A DNA stretch of 64,000 nt from G965237725 sp965237725 (lineage in GTDB: Bacteria; Pseudomonadota; Gammaproteobacteria; Arenicellales; Poriferihabitantaceae): NCBI GenBank assembly GCA_965237725.1, contig OZ250151.1:620001-684000 (forward strand). The letters are read 5' to 3'. Shown piece after piece: positions 25,683-34,165 of the stretch. Below the pieces are notes generated by a model. That model had not been told where the DNA came from. It saw only the letters and a list, made by a program, of their open reading frames with translations, and did no database searches. A program made the translations under genes and the position numbers. Every line of letters starts with the position of its first letter. Positions within the stretch are counted from its first letter, which is position 1.

Positions 25683-27203
25683 CTACGAAGAGCAGCTTAC
25701 CGACAAGCCATCAGACCATTGTGGTGGTTTGTCTGAATAACGATTGTTTTCGGGCTGTTCGTCGAAAGGCTGTTTCAACAATGCCATCAGGTTTTCAATC
25801 TCGGCGTAATCATGTTCATCCCGAGCCGCCTTGATGGCATTCTCTGCCATGTAATTCCGTAAAATATATTTTGGATTGACCCTTTTCATTTCATCAGAGC
25901 GCTGCTGATCAGATAATCCTTCCGCTTTCAAACGCTGTAAATAGGTTTCGAACCACTGATCGAACGCGGTAATGTCTAAAAATTCGTTTCGAATATTTTT
26001 CCTTAGTTCTGCAGGCTCGCTGAGTAATCGAAAGGTATTGGTAAAATCCGCTGCGCTGGCTTCCATCAAATTTAAAAGGTCGTCATAGAGTTTGCCATCG
26101 GATTCTTGAGGCTCTTGTAATCCCAGCTTGTTTCGTTTTATCTGGATATAGGCTTGATCGAAAGCCGGCTCATATTTTTCCAACTCAGTCTTGGCTTTTT
26201 CTACCGCAGTTTCTGGTTCGTCCGCCAACATAGGCAGAATGGCCTGGGCAAAACAGCTCAAATTGAACAGTCCAATTCTCGGTTGCTGATCGAAGGCATA
26301 TCGCCCACCGTGGTCCGAATGATTACAAATGTGACCCGATTGATAACCATCAAGAAATCCAAAGGGCCCATAGTCTATGGTAATACCATGAATAGACATG
26401 TTGTCAGAGTTCATCACGCCATGACAAAACCCAACCCCCTGCCATTTTGCAATGAGATCCGCGGTACTGGTCACCACTTCCCTTAACAGACCCAAATAGG
26501 GTTCATCCTGGCTTTTCAAATGGGGAAAATAATTGTCCAATGTAAAATCACTTAAGGTTTTCAGGTCATCATATCGATTCTGGTAAAAATAATATTCGAA
26601 TGTGCCAAAACGGATATGGCTAGGTGCCATGCGAATGATCATAGCTCCAGTTTCAATTTGCTCCCGATAGACCTCTTCATCACTGCCAAACAGGGCCAGC
26701 GCCTGGGTGGTTGGGATGCCCAGTCCATCCATAGCTGCACTGCACAGGTATTCCCGTATGCTTGAACGCAAAACCGCTTTGCCATCACCCTGGCGGGAAT
26801 ACAGGGTTAATCCGCTGCCTTTTAATTGTAAATCCCAATGTTTACCCTCTGAGGTCTTTAGCTGGCCAATGACCAATGCCCGACCATCACCCAATCGGGG
26901 CACAAACTGACCAAACTGGTGGCCGGCATAACACATCGCAAATGAATCCATGTTCTCCATGCCATCCAGGGGGTTGACTCCGGTGATCAGGTTCATAAAA
27001 TCTTCACGTGCGCCCTGGGCAGGATCAAGGCCAATCAGTTTGGCCGCCTCAGGATTAAAATGGATGGGAAACTGATTATTTAATGGTTCGGGTTTATGCC
27101 GGGAGAAGAAAATCGGTGGTAATTGCAAATACAAATTTTCAAACCCCAAAGATTCCAGGGTTCTAAGTTCCGCAATTTCATCCTGGGAATAAGGTAAATT
27201 CAT
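25683..27203 (-). CDS. selO: Protein adenylyltransferase SelO (YdiU)
   Basis: A pseudokinase-fold enzyme that transfers AMP from ATP to Ser, Thr or Tyr of redox proteins. At 506 residues it has the family length. Signatures are CYAGHQFGQFVPRLGDGRA, LQLKGSGLTLYSRQGDGKAVLRSS in the N-lobe (family context), and HGVMNSDNMSIHGITIDYGPFGFLD in the active site. Bacterial forms lack the selenocysteine of vertebrate SelO; the C-terminus here ends Ser-Cys-Ser-Ser, so a cysteine occupies the same penultimate region. The promoter should lie in the divergent 27204-27441 gap shared with aceA. Confidence 0.94.
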   Translation of the reverse strand: MNLPYSQDEIAELRTLESLGFENLYLQLPPIFFSRHKPEPLNNQFPIHFNPEAAKLIGLDPAQGAREDFMNLITGVNPLDGMENMDSFAMCYAGHQFGQFVPRLGDGRALVIGQLKTSEGKHWDLQLKGSGLTLYSRQGDGKAVLRSSIREYLCSAAMDGLGIPTTQALALFGSDEEVYREQIETGAMIIRMAPSHIRFGTFEYYFYQNRYDDLKTLSDFTLDNYFPHLKSQDEPYLGLLREVVTSTADLIAKWQGVGFCHGVMNSDNMSIHGITIDYGPFGFLDGYQSGHICNHSDHGGRYAFDQQPRIGLFNLSCFAQAILPMLADEPETAVEKAKTELEKYEPAFDQAYIQIKRNKLGLQEPQESDGKLYDDLLNLMEASAADFTNTFRLLSEPAELRKNIRNEFLDITAFDQWFETYLQRLKAEGLSDQQRSDEMKRVNPKYILRNYMAENAIKAARDEHDYAEIENLMALLKQPFDEQPENNRYSDKPPQWSDGLSVSCSS

Positions 27204-27313
27204 TATCTGTTTGATTTATTGGGGTTAATTGATCTAAATGGAACTTTGAGGTCGTAATTTTTCGCGCTATCTACTATTAATAAATTTAGTATAAGCGTTA
27301 ATTATCATTAATA

Positions 27314-27336
27314 TTTTCAATGGTTCAAATTGAAAA
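27314..27336. promoter_or_regulatory. Palindromic operator candidate upstream of aceA
   Basis: TTTTCAAT (27314-27321) and ATTGAAAA (27329-27336) form a perfect 8-bp inverted repeat with a 7-bp centre. It lies 106 bp upstream of the aceA ATG in the region shared with divergent selO. The size suits a dimeric helix-turn-helix regulator; which one is not known. Confidence 0.45.
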
Positions 27337-27441
27337 ACAAAGCGTTTATAGCATTGTAAAAGCATCGCTGATACCCGATGATCGCCTCCCAAATATTATC
27401 CATTTTAACTCAAGTTTAAGGTATATATCAGGAACCGACCC

Positions 27442-28794
27442 ATGAACAAACCCATAAACACGCCAATGAATACGCAAATGGCCAAATCGACCACAAGAGC
27501 AGATCAAATCGAATCCCTGGAACAAGACTGGGCAACCAACCCACGATGGGAAAACATTACTCGGGGTTATACTGCGGAAGATGTGGTGCGCCTGCGCGGC
27601 TCGATACAACCTGAATACACCTATGCACAACGCGGTGCAGAAAAACTGTGGGATAAGGTAAATGGATCAGCCAAAAAAGGTTACGTAAACAGCCTGGGCG
27701 CATTGACCGCGGGTCAGGCGGTGCAACAGGCGAAAGCAGGCATCGAAGCGATTTACCTTTCTGGCTGGCAGGTTGCTGCGGATGCAAATACCTCCGAGCA
27801 TATGTATCCCGATCAGTCTTTGTATGCCTATGACTCGGTGCCAACTGTCGTCCGTAGGATCAACAATTCATTTGCCCGAGCTGACCAGATTCAATGGCAG
27901 CGTGGCATCGAAGAAGGCAATGCAGAGTATATTGATTACTTTCTGCCCATCGTTGCCGATGCAGAAGCCGGATTTGGCGGTGTATTAAACGCCTTTGAAC
28001 TGACAAAGAACATGATTGTTGCAGGGGCTGCCGGCGTGCACTTTGAAGACCAATTGGCTGCAGTCAAAAAATGTGGGCATATGGGCGGTAAGGTTTTGCT
28101 TCCAACGCAACAATCCATTCAGACTTTAATTTCAGCGCGACTGGCGTCCGATGTATTGGGTACCCCAACCATCATTCTCGCGCGTACTGATTCCGAGGCT
28201 GCAAATCTGATCACTTCTGATGTGGATGACCGGGACAAACCATTCCTCACTGGGGATCGTACAGCGGAAGGTTTCTACCGCGTGAAAAATGGTCTCGAGC
28301 AGGCCATTTCCCGCGGGGTTTCATACGCCGAATATGCTGATCTGGTGTGGTGCGAAACCGGAACTCCTGATCTTGGCTTTGCACGAGAATGGGCAGAAGC
28401 GGTACGCGCAGCCCACCCAGGCAAACTCCTGGCGTATAACTGCTCTCCATCGTTTAACTGGAAGAAAAACCTGAATGACAAACAAATTGCATCATTCCAG
28501 GAAGACATCTCCGCCATGGGTTATAAATATCAATTTATCACTTTAGCCGGGATTCACAATATGTGGTACAACATGTATGACCTGGCTCATGAATACGCCC
28601 AGGGCGAAGGCATGAAACACTACGTCGAAAAAGTTCAGGAACCTGAATTTGCTGCAGCATCCAAGGGTTACACATTCGTTGCTCACCAGCAGGAAGTTGG
28701 CGCGGGTTACTTTGATGATGTGACCACAACGATTCAGGGCGGCAGCTCTTCTGTAACTGCACTATCGGGCTCTACGGAAGAAGACCAGTTCTAA
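27442..28794 (+). CDS. aceA: Isocitrate lyase
   Basis: Splits isocitrate into succinate and glyoxylate, allowing growth on acetate or fatty acids through the glyoxylate shunt. Length is 450 residues. The catalytic signature KKCGHMGGK has the active-site cysteine at about residue 211. Other blocks include GYVNSLGALTAGQAVQ, PLVADAEAGFGG-type sequence (here LPIVADAEAGFGG) and YNCSPSFNWKK. The start is ATG at 27442 after a GGAACC segment. The kinase/phosphatase gene aceK follows; malate synthase is not in the window. Confidence 0.97.
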   Translation: MNKPINTPMNTQMAKSTTRADQIESLEQDWATNPRWENITRGYTAEDVVRLRGSIQPEYTYAQRGAEKLWDKVNGSAKKGYVNSLGALTAGQAVQQAKAGIEAIYLSGWQVAADANTSEHMYPDQSLYAYDSVPTVVRRINNSFARADQIQWQRGIEEGNAEYIDYFLPIVADAEAGFGGVLNAFELTKNMIVAGAAGVHFEDQLAAVKKCGHMGGKVLLPTQQSIQTLISARLASDVLGTPTIILARTDSEAANLITSDVDDRDKPFLTGDRTAEGFYRVKNGLEQAISRGVSYAEYADLVWCETGTPDLGFAREWAEAVRAAHPGKLLAYNCSPSFNWKKNLNDKQIASFQEDISAMGYKYQFITLAGIHNMWYNMYDLAHEYAQGEGMKHYVEKVQEPEFAAASKGYTFVAHQQEVGAGYFDDVTTTIQGGSSSVTALSGSTEEDQF

Positions 28795-28813
28795 TTCCAC
28801 TCTCTCCTCTACT

Positions 28814-28846
28814 CGGCGCCTTTAAACTACTAGTATAAAGGCGCCG
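28814..28846 (+). promoter_or_regulatory. GC-rich hairpin between aceA and aceK
   Basis: An 11-bp perfect stem, CGGCGCCTTTA (28814-28824) with TAAAGGCGCCG (28836-28846) and an 11-nt loop. It lies 20 bp after the aceA stop and 20 bp before the aceK start. No T-run follows, so it is likely a stabilising 3' end or a partial terminator that lowers aceK relative to aceA, as intergenic structures are known to do in the E. coli ace operon. Confidence 0.65.
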
Positions 28847-28866
28847 ATATGTTGTAAGTTTGCGCA

Positions 28867-30630
28867 ATGGATAAAAGCGTAGATCTGGTTAAAACCGTCG
28901 CAGAAACCATTCTGTATGGATTCGATCGTCACTTCATTCGCTTTCAGGAAATCACTCGAGAAGCGAAAACACGATTCGAAACAGCGGATTGGGAAGGTGA
29001 AACCAATGCCCGAAAGGAGCGCATTGAATTTTACGACCTGCGGGTAAACGAAACCGTTGCCTATATCCAGAATAATCTGAATATCGAAAGTGTCGACAAG
29101 TCTTCCTGGCAAGAAATCAAACGCCAGTACATGTGGCTGTTGTACGAGCATAAACAACCCGAGCTTGCTGAAAGTTTTTATAACTCGGTTTTCTGTCGGT
29201 TATTCGATCGTAGTTATTTCAACAATCGTCATATTTTTGTAAAACCTGGAACAGCCACTGAATTCCTCGACATGGACGATCCAGTTTATTCCAGTTATTA
29301 CCCTGACGATGCTGGCCAGCGCAATACCTTCGATGCCATTCTGAACAGCTTTGGATTGAACTGCAAATGGCAAAATCTTGAGAGAGATCTGGATCTGGTA
29401 ATCGAAAATATTAGTTCCCACCTGGACACCGGTGTAAAACCCAAGCCCCATTGCCAAGTTCAAGTGGTGTCTTCGTTGTTTTATCGAAATAAAGCCGCCT
29501 ACATCGTCGGGCGAGCGCTGATTGGTAATGCCCGCCGACCGTTTGTCATTCCGCTTTTACTTACCTCGAAACTGGAGCTTTTTGTAGATACGGTTATAAC
29601 CGATAAAGACGATATCGCGCTCATATTTAGTTTCACTCGGGCCTACTTCATGGTCAATTCAAGGGTCCCGGCAGGACTGGTGAGTTTTCTGCAGAAAATA
29701 TTACCCACCCGCAGCCGGGGCGATATTTATACCTGCATCGGATTTCAAAAACAGGGGAAGACACTTTATTATCGAGAGTTTTTATATCACCTCAAACATT
29801 CCAGCGACAAATTAATTATCGCTCCTGGAATAAAAGGCATGGTGATGAGCGTGTTTACGTTGCCGTCTTACCCTTATGTTTTTAAGGTTATTAAAGATCA
29901 CTTCGCACCACCCAAAGACATAGATCGCGCAACGGTGAAGCAGAAATATCAACTGGTAAAAATGCACGATCGAATCGGTCGCATGGCGGATACCCTGGAG
30001 TTCTCCCATGTTGCCTTTCCGCTGGATCGATTTTCGGACGAATTACTCGAAGAACTAAAAACGGCAATTCCATCGAGTATGACATTCGAGGAAAATTTTG
30101 TAATTATTCGTCATTTATATATTGAGCGAAGAATGATTCCGTTCAATATTTACCTCGACAATGCAGATGATGACATGATCGAACGCGGCGTGAGAAGTTA
30201 CGGCTTTGCCATCAAAGAAATGATTGCGGCCAATATTTTTCCCGGCGACATGTTGCTCAAGAATTTTGGGGTAACCCGACACGGGCGTGTGATATTTTAT
30301 GACTACGATGAAATCTGTCACATGACCGAAATAAAAATCCGCGCGGTGCCAAAGGCGACCAGTGAAGAAGAAGAGCTTTCAGCGGAGCCCTGGTTTCATA
30401 TTGGACCCGATGACTTTTTTCCAGAACAATTTGAACACTTTGTGGTCAATCACCCAAAAGTAAGAGAACGGTTCCTGGCCAACCATTCTGAATTGCTCGA
30501 CCCGGGATACTGGAAACAGATTCAAAATGATGTCATCCAGAAAAAACGCCATGACGTATTTGCATATCGCCAGGATAGGCGATTTTGTAATCGTTATCCC
30601 GAGCGTTATCATGCACAACCCGTTAATTAA
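28867..30630 (+). CDS. aceK: Isocitrate dehydrogenase kinase/phosphatase
   Basis: Phosphorylates isocitrate dehydrogenase to divert carbon into the glyoxylate shunt, and dephosphorylates it when the shunt is not needed. The 587 residues match the family length. The N-terminal regulatory half is followed by the kinase-like region (PGIKGMVMSVFTLPSYPYVFKVIKD) and the catalytic segment NIFPGDMLLKNFGVTRHGRVIFYDYDE (context only), ending with EDRRFC-like residues (here YRQDRRFCNRYPE). It follows aceA across a GC-rich hairpin. The target gene icd is not in the window. Confidence 0.96.
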   Translation: MDKSVDLVKTVAETILYGFDRHFIRFQEITREAKTRFETADWEGETNARKERIEFYDLRVNETVAYIQNNLNIESVDKSSWQEIKRQYMWLLYEHKQPELAESFYNSVFCRLFDRSYFNNRHIFVKPGTATEFLDMDDPVYSSYYPDDAGQRNTFDAILNSFGLNCKWQNLERDLDLVIENISSHLDTGVKPKPHCQVQVVSSLFYRNKAAYIVGRALIGNARRPFVIPLLLTSKLELFVDTVITDKDDIALIFSFTRAYFMVNSRVPAGLVSFLQKILPTRSRGDIYTCIGFQKQGKTLYYREFLYHLKHSSDKLIIAPGIKGMVMSVFTLPSYPYVFKVIKDHFAPPKDIDRATVKQKYQLVKMHDRIGRMADTLEFSHVAFPLDRFSDELLEELKTAIPSSMTFEENFVIIRHLYIERRMIPFNIYLDNADDDMIERGVRSYGFAIKEMIAANIFPGDMLLKNFGVTRHGRVIFYDYDEICHMTEIKIRAVPKATSEEEELSAEPWFHIGPDDFFPEQFEHFVVNHPKVRERFLANHSELLDPGYWKQIQNDVIQKKRHDVFAYRQDRRFCNRYPERYHAQPVN

Positions 30631-30645
30631 CCCTGAATCCTAAAT

Positions 30646-31125
30646 ATGAAAACTGCTGATCTAACCGACGAATATTCTGACTTGCAACTTTGTGACCCCA
30701 TATTTAAGTCCTATGGTGGAAATTCAATGTTTCATGGGCCCATTCGTACGGTAAAGGCGTTTGAAGACAATACATTTGTTCGTCAGGCCGTGGTAGAAAA
30801 AGTTGACGGTGCGGTATTGATAATTGATGGTGGCGGATCATGCCGTTGTGCCATGCTGGGTGATATTCTGGCCCAAAAGGCGGTAGATAATGGCTGGGTG
30901 GGCGCAATTATATTTGGATTGATTCGGGATAGCGCGGAAATCGGCCAAATGCCTTTTGGTGTAAAGGCTATGGGGACCATCCCATTGCGTAGCGTCAAAG
31001 AAGGATTGGGCAAAGCGGATATACCAGTGAAATTTGCCGGGGTCACGTTCAGCCCGGGTAGCTATGTCTATGCCGATGAAGACGGTATTCTGGTCAGCGA
31101 AAGCCCCCTATCTCTTCCTGCCTGA
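30646..31125 (+). CDS. rraA: RraA-family protein (RNase E regulator-like)
   Basis: RraA binds RNase E and reduces its activity; relatives are class II aldolases or decarboxylases. The 159-residue length and the N-terminus TADLTDEYSDLQLCDPIFKSYGG match RraA proper. The fold is further marked by VDGGGSCRCA-type sequence (here IDGGGSCRCAMLGDILA) and GAIIFGLIRDS. It begins 15 bp after aceK and ends opposite dksA. True RNase E regulation is inferred from similarity. Confidence 0.88.
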   Translation: MKTADLTDEYSDLQLCDPIFKSYGGNSMFHGPIRTVKAFEDNTFVRQAVVEKVDGAVLIIDGGGSCRCAMLGDILAQKAVDNGWVGAIIFGLIRDSAEIGQMPFGVKAMGTIPLRSVKEGLGKADIPVKFAGVTFSPGSYVYADEDGILVSESPLSLPA

Positions 31126-31177
31126 CTCGATCTATCTGACCCGAAATCCTGATCTAAAATCCAGCGAGGGGATAATT

Positions 31178-31202
31178 ATTCAGCCGTGATATTCGGCTGA
31201 AT
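31178..31202. terminator. Hairpin between convergent rraA and dksA
   Basis: ATTCAGCCG (31178-31186) pairs perfectly with CGGCTGAAT (31194-31202) across a 7-nt loop. It sits in the 87-bp gap between two convergent stops, as expected of a bidirectional terminator, but neither side has a strong T-run. Confidence 0.5.
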
Positions 31203-31212
31203 CAAGCCCGAC

Positions 31213-31647
31213 TCAAGAAAGTTGCTTTTCCCTGATCTCGTCCAGAGTTTTACAATCGATACATAGATTCGCAGTGGGTCGCGCTTCGAGACGCTTTAAT
31301 CCGATTTCTTCGCCGCAATTTTCACAAAAGCCAAATTCACCGCTACTCAGCTCAATTATGGAGCCTTTAATTTTTTTGATCAACTTTCGGTCACGGTCCC
31401 TACCCCGTAATTCCAAGGTCATATCCGTTTCCTGACTGGCGCGATCGGTTGGGTCCGGGTGGTTTGCGGTCTCATCCTGAATATGATTCACAGTACGTGA
31501 AGTCTCATCGGTAAGCTCGCTCTGCCAGGCCGTTAAAATAGCCTCAAAATGAGCCAAATGGGCTTTACCCATATACTTTTCATTTTTCTTCGGCTTATGG
31601 GGCTTAATGCCGTGGATTAACAATTCAGGGGTTTTCTTAGTTGGCAT
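31213..31647 (-). CDS. dksA: RNA polymerase-binding transcription factor DksA
   Basis: Binds in the RNA polymerase secondary channel and acts with ppGpp on rRNA and amino-acid promoters. The 144 residues include a coiled-coil with the tip region LELRGRDRDRKLIKK and a zinc finger C-x2-C-x17-C-x2-C (FCENCGEEIG, then NLCIDC). It starts behind a poorly structured N-terminal 30-residue segment. It converges with rraA across a hairpin. Confidence 0.94.
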   Translation of the reverse strand: MPTKKTPELLIHGIKPHKPKKNEKYMGKAHLAHFEAILTAWQSELTDETSRTVNHIQDETANHPDPTDRASQETDMTLELRGRDRDRKLIKKIKGSIIELSSGEFGFCENCGEEIGLKRLEARPTANLCIDCKTLDEIREKQLS

Positions 31648-31855
31648 GTATCTATAAATTACTCTTATTAATCAATCAGTTATATTTGGTGGCGGGATTG
31701 TCCTGCGACCCTTCTCTCAAATTAGGGTCGGCTTTATACCAAAGTCCGAAGCGCTTTGCAATGGCCTGGATAAGACCATGATTATTTCGCTGCGTTCCAA
31801 CTAAATTTATTAAATCTCGAGTTAATGAATTCTTAAAAATTTGCCCTTATAAGGT

Positions 31856-32143
31856 TTATTTCTGCGCCCTTGATTTCGCCCTCAGTCGCCTCGCCTCTGT
31901 AGGTGAAACCAGCAATGGGCGATAAATTTCAACCCGATCATAATCGCTGAGGACGAAATCCATGCCCTGCTTCAAGCCAAAAACACCAACTTCCTGCACG
32001 GTCAAATCGATTTCAGGAATTTTTTCACAAATTTTGGACTGGATGATGGCATCATGAATGGTTGAGTTTTCATCACAGGTGATATTGATGACTTCCTGAT
32101 GCTCGAGCAATGCATAGACCACGCTTATATTGATCTGATTCAC
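31856..32143 (-). CDS. rnfH: RnfH-family ubiquitin-like protein
   Basis: A 95-residue protein of the RnfH (UPF0125) family, with a beta-grasp fold. Recognisable segments are ISVVYALLEHQEVI, VGVFGLKQGMDFVLSDYDRVEIYRPL (context) and the basic tail ARRLRAKSRAQK. Its start overlaps the ratA stop by 4 bp (ATGA), the conserved ratA-rnfH pairing. The molecular role of the family is not settled. Confidence 0.9.
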   Translation of the reverse strand: MNQINISVVYALLEHQEVINITCDENSTIHDAIIQSKICEKIPEIDLTVQEVGVFGLKQGMDFVLSDYDRVEIYRPLLVSPTEARRLRAKSRAQK

Positions 32144-32583
32144 TTACTGTCTACCGGATATATCTCATCTGCACGTTTACTAAACGAATCAATCATGGAA
32201 TCAGCGATCAATTTAAAAACCGGCCCAATTACCTTACCTACAATTTTATTGGCAAAGTCAAAATCGAGATTCAAAATCACTTTTGACGAATTAGACTCCA
32301 GTGGGATGAATTGCCAGTATCCGGATAACTCACTAAACGGGCCATCCACCAAAGTCAATTCGGTTTTCTCCATGCCAATTAGTTTGTTTTTAGTGGTAAA
32401 TGTTTTGTTGATTCCCTTAAATGCGATAGTAACGCTGGCAATCACCTCTTCTTCACTTCGACTCAACTCTTCTGAGCCCCCGCACCACGGCAGAAACGCC
32501 GAATAATTTTCTACATCATTGACCAGTTCAAACATTTGTTTTGAACTGTGCATCACTAACGCCGAACGCTCAACCGTATACAT
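32140..32583 (-). CDS. ratA: RatA/COQ10-like START-domain protein
   Basis: A 147-residue START-domain protein. In E. coli RatA was described as a ribosome-association toxin, while homologues such as COQ10 bind ubiquinone, so the name is safer than a single function. The start at ATG 32583 (MYTVERSALV) is more typical than the upstream ATG at 32595. Family marks are the segments FELVNDVENYSAFLPWCGGS and GPFSELSGYWQF. It is divergent from smpB and coupled to rnfH. Confidence 0.9.
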   Translation of the reverse strand: MYTVERSALVMHSSKQMFELVNDVENYSAFLPWCGGSEELSRSEEEVIASVTIAFKGINKTFTTKNKLIGMEKTELTLVDGPFSELSGYWQFIPLESNSSKVILNLDFDFANKIVGKVIGPVFKLIADSMIDSFSKRADEIYPVDSK

Positions 32584-32676
32584 TGAAAAATTCACTACCA
32601 GACATATATTAACGGGTAGATTATACTTTAGCCTTCAGTCACGCGGTTCACGCGTGTTCGTAATTTTTATTTTGTC

Positions 32677-33147
32677 ATGGCCAAAAAAACCAAAAAATCC
32701 GATTCGAATACTATCGTCCTCAACCGAAAGGCCAGGTATGACTATGCCATTGAGGACCAATATGAAGCGGGGATTGTACTTGAAGGATGGGAAGTCAAAA
32801 GCCTGCGAGATGGGCGTGCCCAACTGAAAGAAAGTTATGTCAACATCTACAAAGGTGAAGTATTTCTGGTGGGTGCGCACTTCTCACCGTTGAAGTCCTC
32901 ATCAGCCCATGTTCCCACCGACCCTACACGCAGCAGAAAGCTATTGTTACACAGCAAGGAAATCAGCAAATTGATCGGTAGCACAGAACGGGACGGCTAT
33001 ACCATTGTACCGCTGAGTCTTTACTGGCAGCGGGGCAAAGCCAAATTAAAGATAGCCCTGGCTAAAGGGAAAAAACAATACGACAAACGGCAAACCATTA
33101 AACAGCGAGACTGGGATCGGGAAAAGCACAGATTGTTGAAACAATAG
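32677..33147 (+). CDS. smpB: SsrA-binding protein SmpB
   Basis: Carries tmRNA to stalled ribosomes for trans-translation. The 156 residues show the OB-fold signatures LNRKARYDYAIED, LEGWEVKSLRDGRAQLKESY and KLLLHSKEI, and a basic C-terminal tail (KQRDWDREKHRLLKQ) that enters the empty mRNA channel. The tmRNA gene itself follows after 96 bp, so the two core components of ribosome rescue are neighbours. Confidence 0.97.
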   Translation: MAKKTKKSDSNTIVLNRKARYDYAIEDQYEAGIVLEGWEVKSLRDGRAQLKESYVNIYKGEVFLVGAHFSPLKSSSAHVPTDPTRSRKLLLHSKEISKLIGSTERDGYTIVPLSLYWQRGKAKLKIALAKGKKQYDKRQTIKQRDWDREKHRLLKQ

Positions 33148-33200
33148 GCTTTAAATTCCGGAATTTGACACCATCTACGCAATTATCCATCGTTGTTCGA

Positions 33201-33232
33201 TTGATAACGTTGTAATCAGAAAGTGTTATAAT
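33201..33232 (+). promoter_or_regulatory. Probable ssrA promoter
   Basis: A perfect TATAAT box (33227-33232) ends 12 bp before the tmRNA 5' end at 33244. The nearest -35-like hexamer is TTGATA (33201-33206), with a long 20-bp spacer. Confidence 0.55.
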
Positions 33233-33243
33233 CAATTTTCCAT

Positions 33244-33601
33244 GGGGGTGACTGGCTTCGACGTCGGTCGCGAAACCATCGGAGCATGTCGAGGTGTAGA
33301 GTTCCTCGTAAATCCAGCTACACAACTTTAGTTGCCAACGACGACAACTACGCACTAGCCGCTTAAGTCGGTTAGTCCTTCCACTCCGGCTCGCCTTTAG
33401 GCTGAGGTTAGGAAGGTCAATTCATAAAGGCTCGCTAGTCAGTTCTGTTCGTTAACTGGCGGTTAAAACCAATCGAACTCGCCGACCTGTAAGTTCGTCT
33501 GCCTACTGGCAGGTTGGTTAACTTGAAGCGCAGACTAAGCATGTAGTAGCCGATGTGTGTAGGATCTACGGACGCGGGTTCAATTCCCGCCACCTCCACC
33601 A
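33244..33601 (+). ncRNA. ssrA: Transfer-messenger RNA (tmRNA)
   Basis: Rescues stalled ribosomes and tags their products for proteolysis. The 5' end GGGGGTG pairs with CACCTCC before the terminal ACCA, forming the tRNA-like acceptor stem (one G-T pair). The early segment GACTGGCTTCGACG is the conserved tmRNA start. The tag frame is GCC at 33334-33336 through TAA at 33364-33366, encoding ANDDNYALAA; only the Asp for Glu at position 4 differs from the E. coli tag. The T arm CGGGTTCAATTCCCG is intact. Length is about 358 nt. Its 3' end is copied downstream, as expected for an integration site. Confidence 0.97.
33570..33601 (+). repeat. tmRNA 3' end acting as attachment-site core (copy 1)
   Basis: The last 32 nt of ssrA, from GGACGCGGGTTC to CACCTCCACCA, recur downstream at 35827-35858 and, degenerately, at 37759-37788. 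The 3' end of ssrA is a well-known integration site for genomic islands, and the intact gene is the expected attL/attR boundary on this side. Confidence 0.75.
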
Positions 33602-33608
33602 AATCCCT

Positions 33609-33633
33609 GGGCTTGAGTAGACCACTCAAGCCC
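33609..33633 (+). terminator. Hairpin downstream of ssrA
   Basis: GGGCTTGAGT (33609-33618) pairs perfectly with ACTCAAGCCC (33624-33633), starting 8 nt after the CCA. No T-run follows; it probably terminates or protects the tmRNA precursor. The rest of the gap to 33848 holds repeated TTTGGGC words and a weak tRNA-3'-end-like stretch, but no gene. Confidence 0.6.
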
Positions 33634-33848
33634 AACTAAACCCTTCTAAAACATAGATTTATAATCATAATCCACTGAATTTTATGATTACGTGATTTTG
33701 TTCGTTTTGGGCTTATTTGGGCCTATTTGGGCTCCGTTTGGTCACTGGATGGTCACAACACTCACCTTCCATCATGGCGATGAATTCGGGAGTCGAGGTC
33801 GAAGGGTCAAATCCTCGCTCCCCTACCAAGGCGGTTAAAAATCAAACG

Positions 33849-34142
33849 TTATTTCTTATATTTCTTCTTTCTAGAGGTCGATTTTTTGCGTTGAACTTTA
33901 GTCTTCTTCTTAGAATTATTACTTGGTTTTGCTTCCATACTTGGGCGGCTGTTCGTGGCCTTTTTACGCGCGCCAGGCTTAACATTTGTATTAGCTGCTT
34001 CAGACACCGAAACTGTATCATCTACTAAAGTCGAGGCCAATTCTTCCTCGTTACCGTTAGTCCCATATATAACACCCTTCCGTATTGCCAACATCTCCAA
34101 TGCGCTGGATATAGAATTACGCAGCATCAATGAATAGATCAC
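33849..34142 (-). CDS. Hypothetical lysine-rich small protein
   Basis: Not recognised. The 97 residues begin with GTG; an internal ATG five codons on is an alternative. The first half is mixed (SISSALEMLAIRKGVIYG). The last 40 residues are dominated by Lys, Ser and Arg, ending with four basic clusters and probably disordered, perhaps nucleic-acid binding. It lies inside the ssrA-adjacent island next to a truncated epimerase gene and might be a fragment itself. Coding status is uncertain. Confidence 0.4.
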   Translation of the reverse strand: MIYSLMLRNSISSALEMLAIRKGVIYGTNGNEEELASTLVDDTVSVSEAANTNVKPGARKKATNSRPSMEAKPSNNSKKKTKVQRKKSTSRKKKYKK

Positions 34143-34165
34143 TGACTGTAGGAATGTAGGAACCT

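Noticed and set aside
33770..33829. tRNA-3'-end-like sequence (AGGGTCAAATCC ... CTCCCCTACCA) downstream of ssrA
   Set aside because: No matching acceptor 5' strand or anticodon arm can be folded upstream; at most a decayed att or tRNA remnant.
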